The notes under the pieces were generated by a model. The model ran no database searches. It worked only from the letters and a program-made list of their open reading frames with translations, and had not been told where the DNA came from. DNA of 64,000 bases, from positions 62,001 through 126,000 of the forward strand of contig NZ_BJMM01000004.1 of assembly GCF_006539165.1 (NCBI RefSeq). Direction: 5' to 3'. This stretch comes from Streptomyces cacaoi. Lineage in GTDB: Bacteria; Actinomycetota; Actinomycetes; Streptomycetales; Streptomycetaceae. Both the position numbers and the translations under genes were made by a program. Positions 36,241-44,599 of this stretch are shown here, piece after piece; the first letter of the stretch is position 1, and each line of letters opens with the position of its first letter.

Positions 36241-39200
36241 GTGCCGGTTGAGTTTCTGACGGATGAGCAGGCGGCTGCGTACGCGGCGTACAGCGGGGCG
36301 CCGTCCCGCGCGGAGCTGGAGCGGTTTTTCTTCCTGGACGACGCGGACCGGGAGTTGATCGAGGGCAAGCGGCGGGCGCACAACCGGCTCGGCTTCGCGG
36401 TGCAGCTCACGACCGTCCGCTATCTCGGGGTGTTCCCGGACGACCCGGCCGATGTGCCGGCGGAGGTCGCGGACTACCTCGCCGAGCAGCTCGGCATCGC
36501 GGACGCGTCGGTGCTGAAGGCGTACGGGGAGCGGGAGAACACGCGCCTGGCTCACGTGCGAGAGCTGCGCCGCGGGCTGGAGTACACCGAGTTCGCCGAG
36601 CGGGAGGCCGAGCTGCGGTCCTGGGTGGATGCGCGGGCCTGGACCACGGGCGAGGGGCCGAAGGCGTTGTTCGATGCGGCGGTGAGCTGGCTGCGTGAGC
36701 GGCGGGTGCTGCTTCCCGGTGTGACGACGCTGACGCGGCTGGTCGCCTCGGTGCGGGAGGCGGCGAACCACCGGTTGTGGGAGACGCTGTACGGATTGCT
36801 GAACGTCGGGCAGCGGGCGGTGCTGGACTCCCTGCTGACGGTGCCGCCCGGTGAGCGGGTCTCCGAGCTGGACCGGCTGCGGCGCGGTCCGGTGCGCATC
36901 TCCGGGCCGCAGATGAAATGGGCGCTTCAGCGGGCCCGCGAGATCGCCGAGTTGGGGATGGGCGAGCTGGACGTCTCCGCGATCCCGCCGCGTCGGCTGG
37001 CGGAGCTGTCCCGGTACGGGGTGGACGGCAAGGCGTCTCTGCTGCGGCGGCACGGCGACTCGCGGCGGCTGGCGACGCTGCTGGCCACCACTGTGTACCT
37101 GACGAGCCGGGCGGTGGACGACGCGCTGGATCTGCTGGAGGTGCTGATCGCCACCAAGCTGCTGGCCAGGGCGGAGCGGGAGACGGCCAAGGAGAAGCTG
37201 AAGACGCTGCCGCAGGTCGAGCGGGCCTCGGCGAAGCTGGCCACCGCGTTCCAGGTCGTGCTGGAGACCACTTCCGAGCAGGTCGATGTCGGCACCGGCG
37301 AGGTGACGGGGCCGAAGGTGGAGACGGTGGCCGCGATGTGGGAGCAGATCGAGGCGGTGGTGCCGCGCGAGGAACTGGCCGCCGCGATCGCCGCCCTCTT
37401 CGAGCTGACACCGCCGCTGGACTCGGACGCGGACGAGGCATGGCGGGCGATGCTGGTGAGCCGCTTCGGCACCGTGCGGCCGTTCCTCAAGCTGCTGGTG
37501 GAGGTTGTGGACTTCGGTGCCACGCCGGAGGGGATGCCGGTGCTGAAGGCGCTGAAGTCCCTGCCGGGAATGATGGGCCGCAAGAAGGTCGGCCCGGCCG
37601 AGATCGACACCGGCCTGCTGGTCGGGTCGTGGCGGCGGCTGGTGCTCTCGGCGCCGCACCTGGAGCCGGGCACGGTGGACTGGAAGGCGTACACGTTCTG
37701 CGTTCTGGAGTCCTTTCACCGGATGCTGCGGAGCAAGCAGGTGTTCGCGCGCAACTCCTCGAAGTGGGGCGACCCGCGGGCGAAGCTGCTGGACGGGGCG
37801 GCGTGGGAGCAGGCCAAGCCCACCGTGCTGGCCTCCCTCGGTCTGCCCGAGCACGCCGACGAACACCTTCAGGCTCGGGCTGCGCTACTGGACGGCACCT
37901 ACCGGGAGGTCGCAACGCGGGTGCCGGAGAACTCGCAGGTCGTCTTCGACGACGACGGGCGGCTGCACTTCGCCGCGCTGGAGCCGGAGCCCGAGCCCGC
38001 TTCACTGCTGGACCTGCGCGCCGCGGTGGGTGCGATGCTGCCGCGCGTGGACCTGCCCGAGGTGCTGCTGGAGGTCTTCTCCTGGACCGGCGCCGACCAG
38101 GCGTTCACCTCGGTCACCGGCGGTGAGGCGCGCTTGCGGGACCTGCACGTGACGATCGCCGCGCTGCTGGTCGCCCACGGCTGCAACGTCGGCTACACCC
38201 CCGTGATCGGCGGCGTCGACGCGCTGAAGTACGGGCGGCTCTCCCACGTGGACCAGACGTATCTGCGGCTGGCGACCTATCGGGCGGCGAACGCAGCGCT
38301 GATCGACTACCAGGCGTCTATCCCGCTCGCGCAGGCGTGGGGCGGCGGGCTGGTGGCCTCGGTGGACGGGATGCGGTTCGTGGTGCCGGTGCCCAGTGTG
38401 TACGCCCGCCCCAACCCCCGGTACTGGCCCACGCGGCGGGGCGGGGCTACGTGGTTGAACATGCTCAACGACCAGGCCGCGGGGCTGGGCGGGAAGGTAG
38501 TGGCCGGCACCCCGCGCGACTCGCTGTACGTGCTGGATGTGCTCTACGACCGCGACGGCGGACGGCGCCCCGAGATGATCGTCACCGACACCGCGAGCTA
38601 CAGCGACATCGTCTTCGGGCTGCTCACCCTCGCCGGATACACCTACGCCCCACAGCTCGCCGACCTGCCCGACCAGAAGATGTGGCGCATCGACCGCACC
38701 GCCGACTACGGCGCCTTCACCGACGCCGCCCGCGGCCGGATCGACCTCGCAAGGGTCGAACGCCACTGGGAGGACATCCTGCGGATCATCGGTTCCATCC
38801 ACACCGGCGCCGTCCGCGCCTACGACGTCATCCGGATGCTCTCGCGCGACGGCCGCCCCACCCCGCTCGGCGGCGCGATCGCCCACTACGGCCGGATCTC
38901 CAAGACCCTGCACATCCTCCGCCTGGCCGACGAGCCCGGCTACCGCCGCCAGATCAAGGTGCAGGCCAACCTCCAGGAAGGCCGCCACGCGCTCGCGCGG
39001 AAGATCTTCCACGGCAAGAACGGGCAGCTCTACCAGCGCTACCAGGACGGCATGGAAGACCAGATCGGCGCGCTCGGCCTGGTCCTCAACGCCGTCGTCC
39101 TGTTCAACACCCGGTACATGGACGCCGCCGTCACCCAGCTCCGTACGGACGGCTTCGACGTGCGCGACGAGGACGTCGCCCGCCTCTCGCCGTTCACCCG

Positions 39201-39300
39201 GCACCACATCAACATGCTCGGCCGGTACTCCTTCCAGCTTCCCGACCTGCCCGGCGGCCTGCGCCCGCTGCGTGACCCGGACGCCGTCGAGGAAGGATGA
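36241..39300 (+). CDS. tnpA: Tn3-family transposase
   Basis: 1,019 aa, full length. The N-terminal DUF4158-type DNA-binding region (VEFLTDEQAAAYAAYSG, FFLDDADRELIEGKRRAHNR) recognises the 38-bp ends. The C-terminal Tn3 catalytic domain carries the DDE triad: Asp in GGLVASVDGMRFVVP, Asp in MIVTDTASYSDIVFG and Glu in VQANLQEGRHALARKI. It ends at RHHINMLGRYSF. GTG 36241 lies 127 bp inside the left end. No internal stop or shift is seen, so the protein is probably functional. Confidence 0.96.
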   Translation: MPVEFLTDEQAAAYAAYSGAPSRAELERFFFLDDADRELIEGKRRAHNRLGFAVQLTTVRYLGVFPDDPADVPAEVADYLAEQLGIADASVLKAYGERENTRLAHVRELRRGLEYTEFAEREAELRSWVDARAWTTGEGPKALFDAAVSWLRERRVLLPGVTTLTRLVASVREAANHRLWETLYGLLNVGQRAVLDSLLTVPPGERVSELDRLRRGPVRISGPQMKWALQRAREIAELGMGELDVSAIPPRRLAELSRYGVDGKASLLRRHGDSRRLATLLATTVYLTSRAVDDALDLLEVLIATKLLARAERETAKEKLKTLPQVERASAKLATAFQVVLETTSEQVDVGTGEVTGPKVETVAAMWEQIEAVVPREELAAAIAALFELTPPLDSDADEAWRAMLVSRFGTVRPFLKLLVEVVDFGATPEGMPVLKALKSLPGMMGRKKVGPAEIDTGLLVGSWRRLVLSAPHLEPGTVDWKAYTFCVLESFHRMLRSKQVFARNSSKWGDPRAKLLDGAAWEQAKPTVLASLGLPEHADEHLQARAALLDGTYREVATRVPENSQVVFDDDGRLHFAALEPEPEPASLLDLRAAVGAMLPRVDLPEVLLEVFSWTGADQAFTSVTGGEARLRDLHVTIAALLVAHGCNVGYTPVIGGVDALKYGRLSHVDQTYLRLATYRAANAALIDYQASIPLAQAWGGGLVASVDGMRFVVPVPSVYARPNPRYWPTRRGGATWLNMLNDQAAGLGGKVVAGTPRDSLYVLDVLYDRDGGRRPEMIVTDTASYSDIVFGLLTLAGYTYAPQLADLPDQKMWRIDRTADYGAFTDAARGRIDLARVERHWEDILRIIGSIHTGAVRAYDVIRMLSRDGRPTPLGGAIAHYGRISKTLHILRLADEPGYRRQIKVQANLQEGRHALARKIFHGKNGQLYQRYQDGMEDQIGALGLVLNAVVLFNTRYMDAAVTQLRTDGFDVRDEDVARLSPFTRHHINMLGRYSFQLPDLPGGLRPLRDPDAVEEG

Positions 39301-39336
39301 GCCCGGCTGTCAGTGGGCGGCGACAGCGTGAGTGCT

Positions 39337-39450
39337 GGCCGCCGCACGTCGGGCCCGACTCCGAGCTGCACCCGCCCTCTGTCCTCGGTCGCCTCTCCTC
39401 GGCGTGAGCAAGGATACGGCGGCTCGGAGTCGGGCTGACGTGTGGCGGCC
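39337..39450. repeat. Large imperfect inverted repeat, candidate resolution site
   Basis: The left arm 39337-39366 (GGCCGCCGCACGTC, then GGGCCCGACTCCGAGC) is nearly the reverse complement of the right arm 39422-39450 (GCTCGGAGTCGGGC, then TGACGTGTGGCGGCC). There are two mismatches and a 1-base gap over about 30 bp, with a 55-bp centre. A further GCCCGACTCC lies at 39448-39457. It begins 36 bp after the transposase stop. Confidence 0.7.
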
Positions 39451-39529
39451 CGACTCCCACGGTAGACCCGCCCGTTTCAGGGCAAGCGGCGGCGGATCCC
39501 GGGGTGCCGGGACCCTGCCGCTGCTCGTG

Positions 39530-40405
39530 TCACTCGGCTTCGGCCTCGACCGGGAGCCAGAGCTCGCAGGTGGCGGTGCTGAAGTCCTCGGCGCGCTCCA
39601 GGACGGCGACGATCGAGGGGCCGGGGCGCAGCCGCCACGGGTTGGACGGGAACCACTCGGTGGCGGTCGCTGCCCACGTCGTCTGCAGGGCGTCCGGGTG
39701 TGGGCCGCTGGTGCGGAAGACCGCCCACATGCCGCCCGGCACCTCGATGACGTCGAGGTCGTCGGGCGCCGGAGTGTCCCGGCCCTGGGCGACTCCGTGC
39801 AGATAGGTCAGCTCCGTGCCCTCCCGGCTGTCGGGGTCGGCGTCGTCGCAGACCTGCAGCAGGCCCGCGGGCTCCGTGGTGCTGAGCCCCTTCAGGCGCG
39901 CGTGCTCCTCCTGCGGCAGCGAGGCGATGTGTTCCTGGATGTGGGGGTTGACGCCCACGTGGATGAGAGGGACCCGGGCCGCGTGCCCGACCAGGCGGAA
40001 CGCGGGGCGGTCGACGATGCGGGTGTCCATGGGGGTGCTCCCTTCGACGGTCAGGCGGAACCTGAGCTGCGGTTGTGATCGCAGGGGGCCTCCGTCCCGG
40101 CGCACGTCACCGGGCCCGGCGCCGTGCACCGCCCGGAACGCGCGGCCGAACGCCTCGCTGGAGCCGTAGCCGTGCCGGACGGCGATGCTCAGCAGGTCCT
40201 CGTCGCCCCGGACGATGTCGGCCGCGGCCACGGTCATCCGGCGCCGCCGCACGTACTCCGACAGCGGCATGCCGGCGAGCGAGGAGAACATCCGGCGCAG
40301 GTGGTACTCGGTGGTGCCGAGCATCGCGGCCAGCGCGCGGACGTCGAGCTGCTCGGTGAGCTGCTCCTCGACCACGTCGACGAGTTGGTTGAGTGCCGAG
40401 ATCAT
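39530..40405 (-). CDS. AraC-family regulator with GyrI-like ligand domain (transposon passenger)
   Basis: 291 aa. The N-terminal AraC HTH pair includes LDVRALAAMLGTTEYHLRRM, GMPLSEYVRRRRMTVAAADI and RHGYGSSEAFGRAFRAVHG. The C-terminal GyrI-like effector-binding domain (about 125-291) includes VDRPAFRLVGHAARVPLIHV, DVIEVPGGMWAVFRTSGPHP and SIVAVLERAEDFSTATCELW. ATG 40405 follows AAGGGAGG closely. It is similar to Rob/SoxS-type regulators that sense small hydrophobic molecules. It is the only non-mobility gene in the transposon. Its targets are not evident within the element. Confidence 0.92.
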   Translation of the reverse strand: MISALNQLVDVVEEQLTEQLDVRALAAMLGTTEYHLRRMFSSLAGMPLSEYVRRRRMTVAAADIVRGDEDLLSIAVRHGYGSSEAFGRAFRAVHGAGPGDVRRDGGPLRSQPQLRFRLTVEGSTPMDTRIVDRPAFRLVGHAARVPLIHVGVNPHIQEHIASLPQEEHARLKGLSTTEPAGLLQVCDDADPDSREGTELTYLHGVAQGRDTPAPDDLDVIEVPGGMWAVFRTSGPHPDALQTTWAATATEWFPSNPWRLRPGPSIVAVLERAEDFSTATCELWLPVEAEAE

Positions 40406-40657
40406 GAGCCTCCCTTTCGACTCCCACCCTGGCCGGGGGCGCTGTGGCCGCGCCCGATCGTTGCGGTCCGGTTCGATCACGGCGCGGCCCCCATCGTCGC
40501 GGACACCCTCGGCCACCACGAGGGTCCGCCTCGCCGGTGGCCGCCCGGCCCGTGGTGTGTGGTCCGCGAGCTGCTGGACGGCAACACCGGCCGCCTGGTG
40601 CCCACACTGAACTGCCAGCCGTGTGTCAGCTCCTCGCCCCTGGACGAGGACGGCCCT

Positions 40658-41632
40658 TCAGCGGCGGGCGTCGCCGGGCGCGAGCAGGCTGGTGAGGTCG
40701 GAGAGCGCCTCGGGCGAGGGCTTGAAGTAGCGGCGGACGTTCTCCGGCTTCTTGTGCCGGGACTTCGCCATGAGCATCGGCAGGCTCGCGCCGTTCTCTC
40801 CGAGGTGGGTGAGGCCGGAGTGCCGGTATTCGTGCAGGTCCCAGCCCGTGCCCGGCCCGGCGAGGGCGGTGTGCTCATCCAGCAGTGCGCGGGCCTGGCC
40901 GTACGAGAGGCGGGCCAGTCCGGTGTCCGGGCAGACGTCGCGGGCGCTGAGGACCTTGCCGGGGCCGGGGCGGCGGTGGGTGGTGAAGACCGGGCCGCGC
41001 GTGCGGCCCTTGATCAGCCGGGGCAGGAGCCTGGCAGTCCCGGCGTCCCAGTACACGGTCTCCAGCACGAAGTCCTCGCGCACCGCACCGCGGCGGCGCG
41101 TACGCGGCTGGGCGCCCTTCGCTTTCACCGGGGCCCGGCGCCCGGCCAAGTCCAGTTCCTCGATGTTGACTTCGAGGATCTCCTCCGAGCGCGCGCAGGT
41201 CTCATACAGCATCCGCCACAGCGTCTTCTCCCGCAGGTGCACCTCGCGCCGCGCGATCAGCCGGTCGATCGCCATCTTCGAGCGGGCCGGGGTCTCCGAC
41301 TCCGGCGGCGGCATCCGCTTCGCCCAGGCCGGCACCTGCGGCCCGTCGTACCCGCGCTCGGCACACCAGCCCAGCCACGAGAGCACCGCCGCCCGCCGCG
41401 CGTTCCAGGTATTGACCGACGCCTCGCCCCACAGCAATTCCAGAGCCCCGCCCACGTCGTCGTCCGCGACCGCCGCCAACGGGCGACCCTCGCCGAGCCG
41501 TTCGGCGGTCTTGCCGACCCCGATCCCGTAGTTGCGGACCGTGTTCGGGTTGCCGAGCGAATCCAGGAACGCGTCCGCCGCGGTCCTCACGGTCATCGCC
41601 TTCCCGGCGGGCAGTTGCACGACGGTGGGCAC
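40658..41632 (-). CDS. Tyrosine recombinase (Tn3-element resolution)
   Basis: 324 aa. The N-terminal SAM-like core-binding domain includes [20 protein letters not shown]. The catalytic residues are Arg in [13 protein letters not shown], the H-x-x-R box in [15 protein letters not shown], His in [14 protein letters not shown] and the nucleophilic Tyr in [14 protein letters not shown] 41632 has GGGAGA four bases upstream; ATG 41596 is an alternative. It lies at the right end of the transposon in inward orientation. In Tn3 elements of this layout the enzyme resolves cointegrates at an internal site. The alternative is an unrelated captured integrase. Confidence 0.92.
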   Translation of the reverse strand: MPTVVQLPAGKAMTVRTAADAFLDSLGNPNTVRNYGIGVGKTAERLGEGRPLAAVADDDVGGALELLWGEASVNTWNARRAAVLSWLGWCAERGYDGPQVPAWAKRMPPPESETPARSKMAIDRLIARREVHLREKTLWRMLYETCARSEEILEVNIEELDLAGRRAPVKAKGAQPRTRRRGAVREDFVLETVYWDAGTARLLPRLIKGRTRGPVFTTHRRPGPGKVLSARDVCPDTGLARLSYGQARALLDEHTALAGPGTGWDLHEYRHSGLTHLGENGASLPMLMAKSRHKKPENVRRYFKPSPEALSDLTSLLAPGDARR

Positions 41633-41713
41633 GGTCTCTCCCTTGACGCAGATAACGGGGTCGCTTCGCGCACGGCCCCGCAGACGTCACCGCAGGTCGT
41701 GATCAACGATGGC

Positions 41714-41736
41714 GCAGATAATAGGGCGTTATCCGT
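41714..41736. promoter_or_regulatory. Candidate recombinase core site or promoter dyad
   Basis: GCAGATAA, a 7-bp spacer TAGGGCG, then TTATCCGT form an inverted repeat with 8-bp arms (6 of 8 paired). A related GCAGATAAC lies at about 41648. Arm-spacer-arm geometry with 6-8 bp spacing suits a tyrosine-recombinase core site. It is 82 bp upstream of the recombinase start. Confidence 0.45.
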
Positions 41737-41798
41737 GGGATGACTTCAGACGGGTCCGGCGGCCGACGATCCGTCAGCCGCCCACCAGGGCCGATCGA

Positions 41799-41838
41799 GG
41801 CTTAGCGCCGGTTTCCGTTCCGATGTTCCTCAAGCCCC
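41799..41838 (-). repeat. Right terminal inverted repeat of the transposon
   Basis: Read inward on the minus strand it begins GGGGCTTGAGGAACATCGGA and matches the left end at 39 of 40 bases. The outer base is 41838, directly followed by the TGTAC duplication. Confidence 0.95.
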
Positions 41839-41843
41839 TGTAC
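41839..41843. repeat. Target-site duplication, right copy (TGTAC)
   Basis: Exact copy of 36109-36113. Removing the element and one copy restores CAGCCCTGTACGGCA, a complete unit of the repeat left of the insertion. Confidence 0.95.
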
Positions 41844-41850
41844 GGCATGC

Positions 41851-41886
41851 GAGAGGCCCCCACCGCGGTCGCGATGGGGGCCTCTC
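41851..41886. terminator. Strong hairpin downstream of the NlpC/P60 gene
   Basis: GAGAGGCCCCCA at 41851-41862 pairs with TGGGGGCCTCTC at 41875-41886, a perfect 12-bp stem. It is about 95 bp past the NlpC/P60 stop. Before the transposon inserted it would also have followed the menaquinone-reductase gene, acting as a shared bidirectional terminator. No clear T tract is present. Confidence 0.65.
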
Positions 41887-41902
41887 GTACGGCCGTCGTC
41901 GG

Positions 41903-41974
41903 CTGCGTCAGCGGCGCCGATGGTGCCGGCGGTGCCGACTGCGTCAGCGGTGCCGACTGCGTCAGCGGTGCCGG
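41903..41974. repeat. 18-bp tandem repeat, four units
   Basis: Units of exactly 18 bp start at 41903, 41921, 41939 and 41957. The consensus is CTGCGTCAGCGGTGCCGA; the second unit is diverged. It lies just past the stop of the NlpC/P60 gene, outside its frame. Confidence 0.85.
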
Positions 41975-41981
41975 CTGTGAC

Positions 41982-42803
41982 TCACAGGACGCGGACGGCT
42001 CCGGTGGGCTGGTCGTAGCTCATGGGGCGCTCCACGATGCCGGTGGAGGAGTTCTGGGCGCCGATGAACTTGCCGCCGCCGACGTACACCGCCACGTGGT
42101 AGGCGCTGCCGGCGCTGCCCCAGTAGAGGATGTCGCCCGGCTGCACGTTGTCCAGGGAGACGGGGGTGCCCGCCGTGGACTGCGGCTGGGAGGTGCGCGG
42201 CAGGTCGATGCCGACCTGCTTGAAGGCCGCGCTCGTCAGGCCGGAGCAGTCGTAGGCGGAGGGGCCGGTGGCACCGAGCACATAGGACTTGCCGACCTGC
42301 GCCCGCAGGAAGTTGAGGACGGTGGCCACATTGCCGCCCTGGGGCTTGGAGGCGGTCTCGCTGGCGGGAGCGGACGCGGTGCTGAGGGAGGAGCGCTCGG
42401 CGGAGCGGGACGCCCGCTGCGCGGCGGCCTCGGCCTTCTTCTTCGCCTCGGCCTTGCGCTTGGCCTCGGCGCGGGCCTTGGCCTCGGCCTTCTCCTTGTT
42501 CTCCTGGGCCTGCTCCTTGGCCTTGGTCGCCGCGGCGTCCTTGGCCTCCTGGAGCTGGTACTGCTGAGCCGAAGCCTGCATCGACTCGGCCGCGCGGGAG
42601 GTGGAGCTCTCCAGATCGCCGGAGAGCGTCGGCATCTCCACGGTCTCGGCCGGCGCGCTCTTGTCGGACGCGAGGGCCGGGGCCGCCGCCGCGGTGAGGG
42701 CGATGGTGCCCATCACGCCGCCCGTGACGCCCGCACGCAGTGCCGTGTTCATCTTGCGGGAGCGGGGCTTCCGGTGGCTGGGTATCTGAGCTTTCGGGGA
42801 CAT
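41982..42803 (-). CDS. Secreted NlpC/P60 peptidoglycan hydrolase
   Basis: 273 aa. A signal peptide of about 45 residues (RKMNTALRAGVTGGVMGTIA, then LTAAAAPALAS) directs export. A charged Lys/Ala/Glu coiled coil (about 75-130) precedes the C-terminal NlpC/P60 domain. The catalytic Cys is in AYDCSGLTSAAFKQVG and the His in SAYHVAVYVGGGKF. Such enzymes cut peptide cross-links in the cell wall. It is transcribed away from nuo, with a leader of about 160 nt suggested by a promoter-like TTGCTG / CATAAA pair near 42970-43003. I found no clear c-di-AMP riboswitch core there. Confidence 0.94.
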   Translation of the reverse strand: MSPKAQIPSHRKPRSRKMNTALRAGVTGGVMGTIALTAAAAPALASDKSAPAETVEMPTLSGDLESSTSRAAESMQASAQQYQLQEAKDAAATKAKEQAQENKEKAEAKARAEAKRKAEAKKKAEAAAQRASRSAERSSLSTASAPASETASKPQGGNVATVLNFLRAQVGKSYVLGATGPSAYDCSGLTSAAFKQVGIDLPRTSQPQSTAGTPVSLDNVQPGDILYWGSAGSAYHVAVYVGGGKFIGAQNSSTGIVERPMSYDQPTGAVRVL

Positions 42804-43670
42804 GAGGGAATGCCTAGCAGGCGCCGAACCCTCGGCTCAACAAACGTGCGATGCGCCACAGTCGACGCGTACACGGCTGGTTGAGACCTCAAGGAGCCAC
42901 GCACGGAGCCCCGGAGAGCATGATCGATTCCCAACTACGGGGCCGAGACCTGGTACTTGTCCGCTATGCCGGAATTTATGTCACGGCGATATCACGGCAG
43001 CAAGCGACCGCGCAAAGAAGTCAGTGGCTGCCGCGATTTCCTGTGGCGCAGCTCACGTGAACCCCGGGCAACTCGACGAGTGAACCGGGCATTGATGCCC
43101 AATCAGACATCTCGAAGGTCACAGCCGGGACTCGCTCGCGTCGCACTCGCGTCCTGATGCCCCGTCAGCGCCGACCGGGGTCGACGGGGTCGACGGGTCC
43201 GACGGGACGGCCCGGGTCCGCCGGGGTCCCAGGGGGGTGCCGTCTCTGCCGGATCCGTCGGTTCCGTCTGGTCCGCCCCGCTTGTGCCGGCCTTCACTAC
43301 CGCACGAGCACGCGCTCGCCCCTATAGCACCGGACGGCGTCCAGCGCGAATTTGCCTCAGTGGACCGTTGCTTGATACAGCGATCGGCTTCCAGCGGCTC
43401 TGAACTCCTGTGAATGTCACCAGCGGTGATCATCTATGGGCTTTGCGTATGAAGATCGACGGTAATCCGACCGGATGATCCACCGTCAGGTGGTGGAGAT
43501 CACAAAGCAGTTGCTGTACCCCGTGTCGCAGATCACAGAGGCCCGGGCTTAAGATGCCTGCGAACAGGGCTTGTGAACTGCCTCACATAGGAGCGATCTT
43601 TCGTGGGAGCGCACAGCGGCCCAGCGGTCTGCCGGCAGTCGGAGTCGACGCCTGGAAGGAGACGGGAGCG
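42804..43670. other. 867-bp divergent intergenic region between NlpC/P60 and nuoA
   Basis: No gene is supportable. The left part should hold the leader and promoter of the NlpC/P60 gene; on the minus strand TTGCTG, 17 bp, CATAAA near 43003-42970 is a candidate promoter. A perfect GGGCAT-TG-ATGCCC dyad lies at 43087-43100. GTCGACGGG-type short repeats occur at about 43175-43200. The right 130 bp carries the nuo promoter region with a TAAGAT -10-like box at 43550-43555 and the Rex-like site. Confidence 0.55.
43571..43588. promoter_or_regulatory. Rex-like operator upstream of nuoA
   Basis: TTGTGAACTGCCTCACAT matches the Rex consensus TTGTGAA-N4-TTCACAA at all seven left-arm positions and five of seven on the right. 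It lies 83 bp before the nuoA start and just after a TAAGAT box, so binding would block transcription. Rex senses the NADH/NAD+ ratio in Streptomyces and represses respiratory genes. Confidence 0.7.
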
Positions 43671-44030
43671 GTGAACGTCTACACACCAATCCTCGTACTG
43701 GGAGCCCTCGCAGCGGCATTCACGGTGTTCTCCGTGGTGGTCGCCTCGGCCGTCGGGCCCAAGCGTTACAACCGGGCGAAGCTCGAAGCCTACGAGTGCG
43801 GCATCGAGCCCACGCCGCAGCCGGCCGGGGGCGGCCGCTTCCCGGTGAAGTACTACCTGACGGCGATGCTCTTCATCATCTTCGACATCGAGATCGTCTT
43901 TCTCTACCCGTGGGCCGTGCACTTCGACTCCCTCGGGATGTTCGGGCTCGTCGAAATGCTGATCTTCGTCGCCCTCATCGGTATCGCGTACGCCTACGAC
44001 TGGCGGCGCGGCGGCCTGGAATGGGACTAG
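43671..44030 (+). CDS. nuoA: NADH-quinone oxidoreductase subunit A
   Basis: 119 aa with three transmembrane helices. The conserved YECGIEP box (residues about 41-47) and FPVKYYLTAMLFIIFDIEIV identify it. GTG 43671 is preceded by GGGAGC. It is the first gene of the complete 14-gene complex I operon, and the Rex-like site lies just upstream. It forms part of the membrane arm near the quinone site. Confidence 0.97.
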   Translation: MNVYTPILVLGALAAAFTVFSVVVASAVGPKRYNRAKLEAYECGIEPTPQPAGGGRFPVKYYLTAMLFIIFDIEIVFLYPWAVHFDSLGMFGLVEMLIFVALIGIAYAYDWRRGGLEWD

Positions 44031-44044
44031 AGGCGGGGTGAGCC

Positions 44045-44599
44045 ATGGGACTTGAAGAGAAGCTGCCGAGCGGATTTCTGCTGAGCACCGTCGAGAAGCT
44101 GGCGGGGGCGGCGCGCAAATCGTCGATGTTCCCCGCGACCTTCGGACTCGCCTGCTGCGCCATCGAGATGATGACGACGGGCGCCGGGCGCTACGACCTC
44201 GCCCGGTTCGGGATGGAGGTCTTCCGCGGCTCCCCGCGGCAGGCCGACCTCATGATCGTGGCGGGCCGGGTCAGCCAGAAGATGGCCCCGGTGCTGCGGC
44301 AGGTCTACGACCAGATGCCGAACCCGAAGTGGGTCATCTCCATGGGCGTGTGCGCCTCGACGGGCGGCATGTTCAACAACTACGCGATCGTGCAGGGCGT
44401 CGACCACGTCGTCCCCGTCGACATCTATCTGCCCGGCTGTCCGCCGCGCCCGGAGATGCTGATGGACGCCATCCTCAAGCTGCACGAGCAGATCCTCCAC
44501 TCCAAGCTCGGCGTCAATCAGGAGGAGGCGGCCCGCGCGGCGGAGGAAGCGGCCATGAAGGCGGTTCCGACGATCGAGGTGAAGGGGCTGCTGCGATGA
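44045..44599 (+). CDS. nuoB: NADH-quinone oxidoreductase subunit B
   Basis: 184 aa. It carries the N2 iron-sulfur cluster. The adjacent cysteines of [20 protein letters not shown] and the Cys residues in [16 protein letters not shown] and [14 protein letters not shown] are the four ligands. The C-terminus is extended by a Glu/Ala helix. It starts 14 bp after nuoA and overlaps nuoC by four bases. Confidence 0.98.
   Translation: MGLEEKLPSGFLLSTVEKLAGAARKSSMFPATFGLACCAIEMMTTGAGRYDLARFGMEVFRGSPRQADLMIVAGRVSQKMAPVLRQVYDQMPNPKWVISMGVCASTGGMFNNYAIVQGVDHVVPVDIYLPGCPPRPEMLMDAILKLHEQILHSKLGVNQEEAARAAEEAAMKAVPTIEVKGLLR

Larger units (their letters stand above)
36114..41838. mobile_element. Complete Tn3-family transposon, 5,725 bp
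   Basis: It is bounded by inverted repeats beginning GGGG, one mismatch in 40 bp, and by a perfect TGTAC duplication. It contains a 1,019-aa Tn3 transposase near the left end reading inward, an AraC/GyrI-like regulator, and a tyrosine recombinase near the right end reading inward. No serine resolvase is present, so cointegrates would be resolved by the tyrosine recombinase. No resistance gene was recognised. Intact termini and reading frames suggest a recent and possibly active insertion. It separates the menaquinone-reductase gene from the NlpC/P60 gene. Confidence 0.95.

Noticed and set aside
40470..40645. A short plus-strand frame between the AraC gene and the recombinase that looks slightly protein-like
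   Set aside because: No start with a ribosome-binding site and no recognised motif; it could be a decayed gene fragment but cannot be supported.
42804..43003. Possible c-di-AMP (ydaO-type) riboswitch before the NlpC/P60 gene
   Set aside because: Such leaders precede cell-wall hydrolases in Streptomyces, but I could not find the conserved GGGGUGAA-type core or a matching pairing scheme. A covariance-model search would settle it.
41982..43670. Transposon disrupting an operon between the menaquinone reductase and nuo genes
   Set aside because: The NlpC/P60 gene is transcribed the opposite way with a hairpin at its end, so the reductase gene was already a separate unit and no gene is broken by the insertion.
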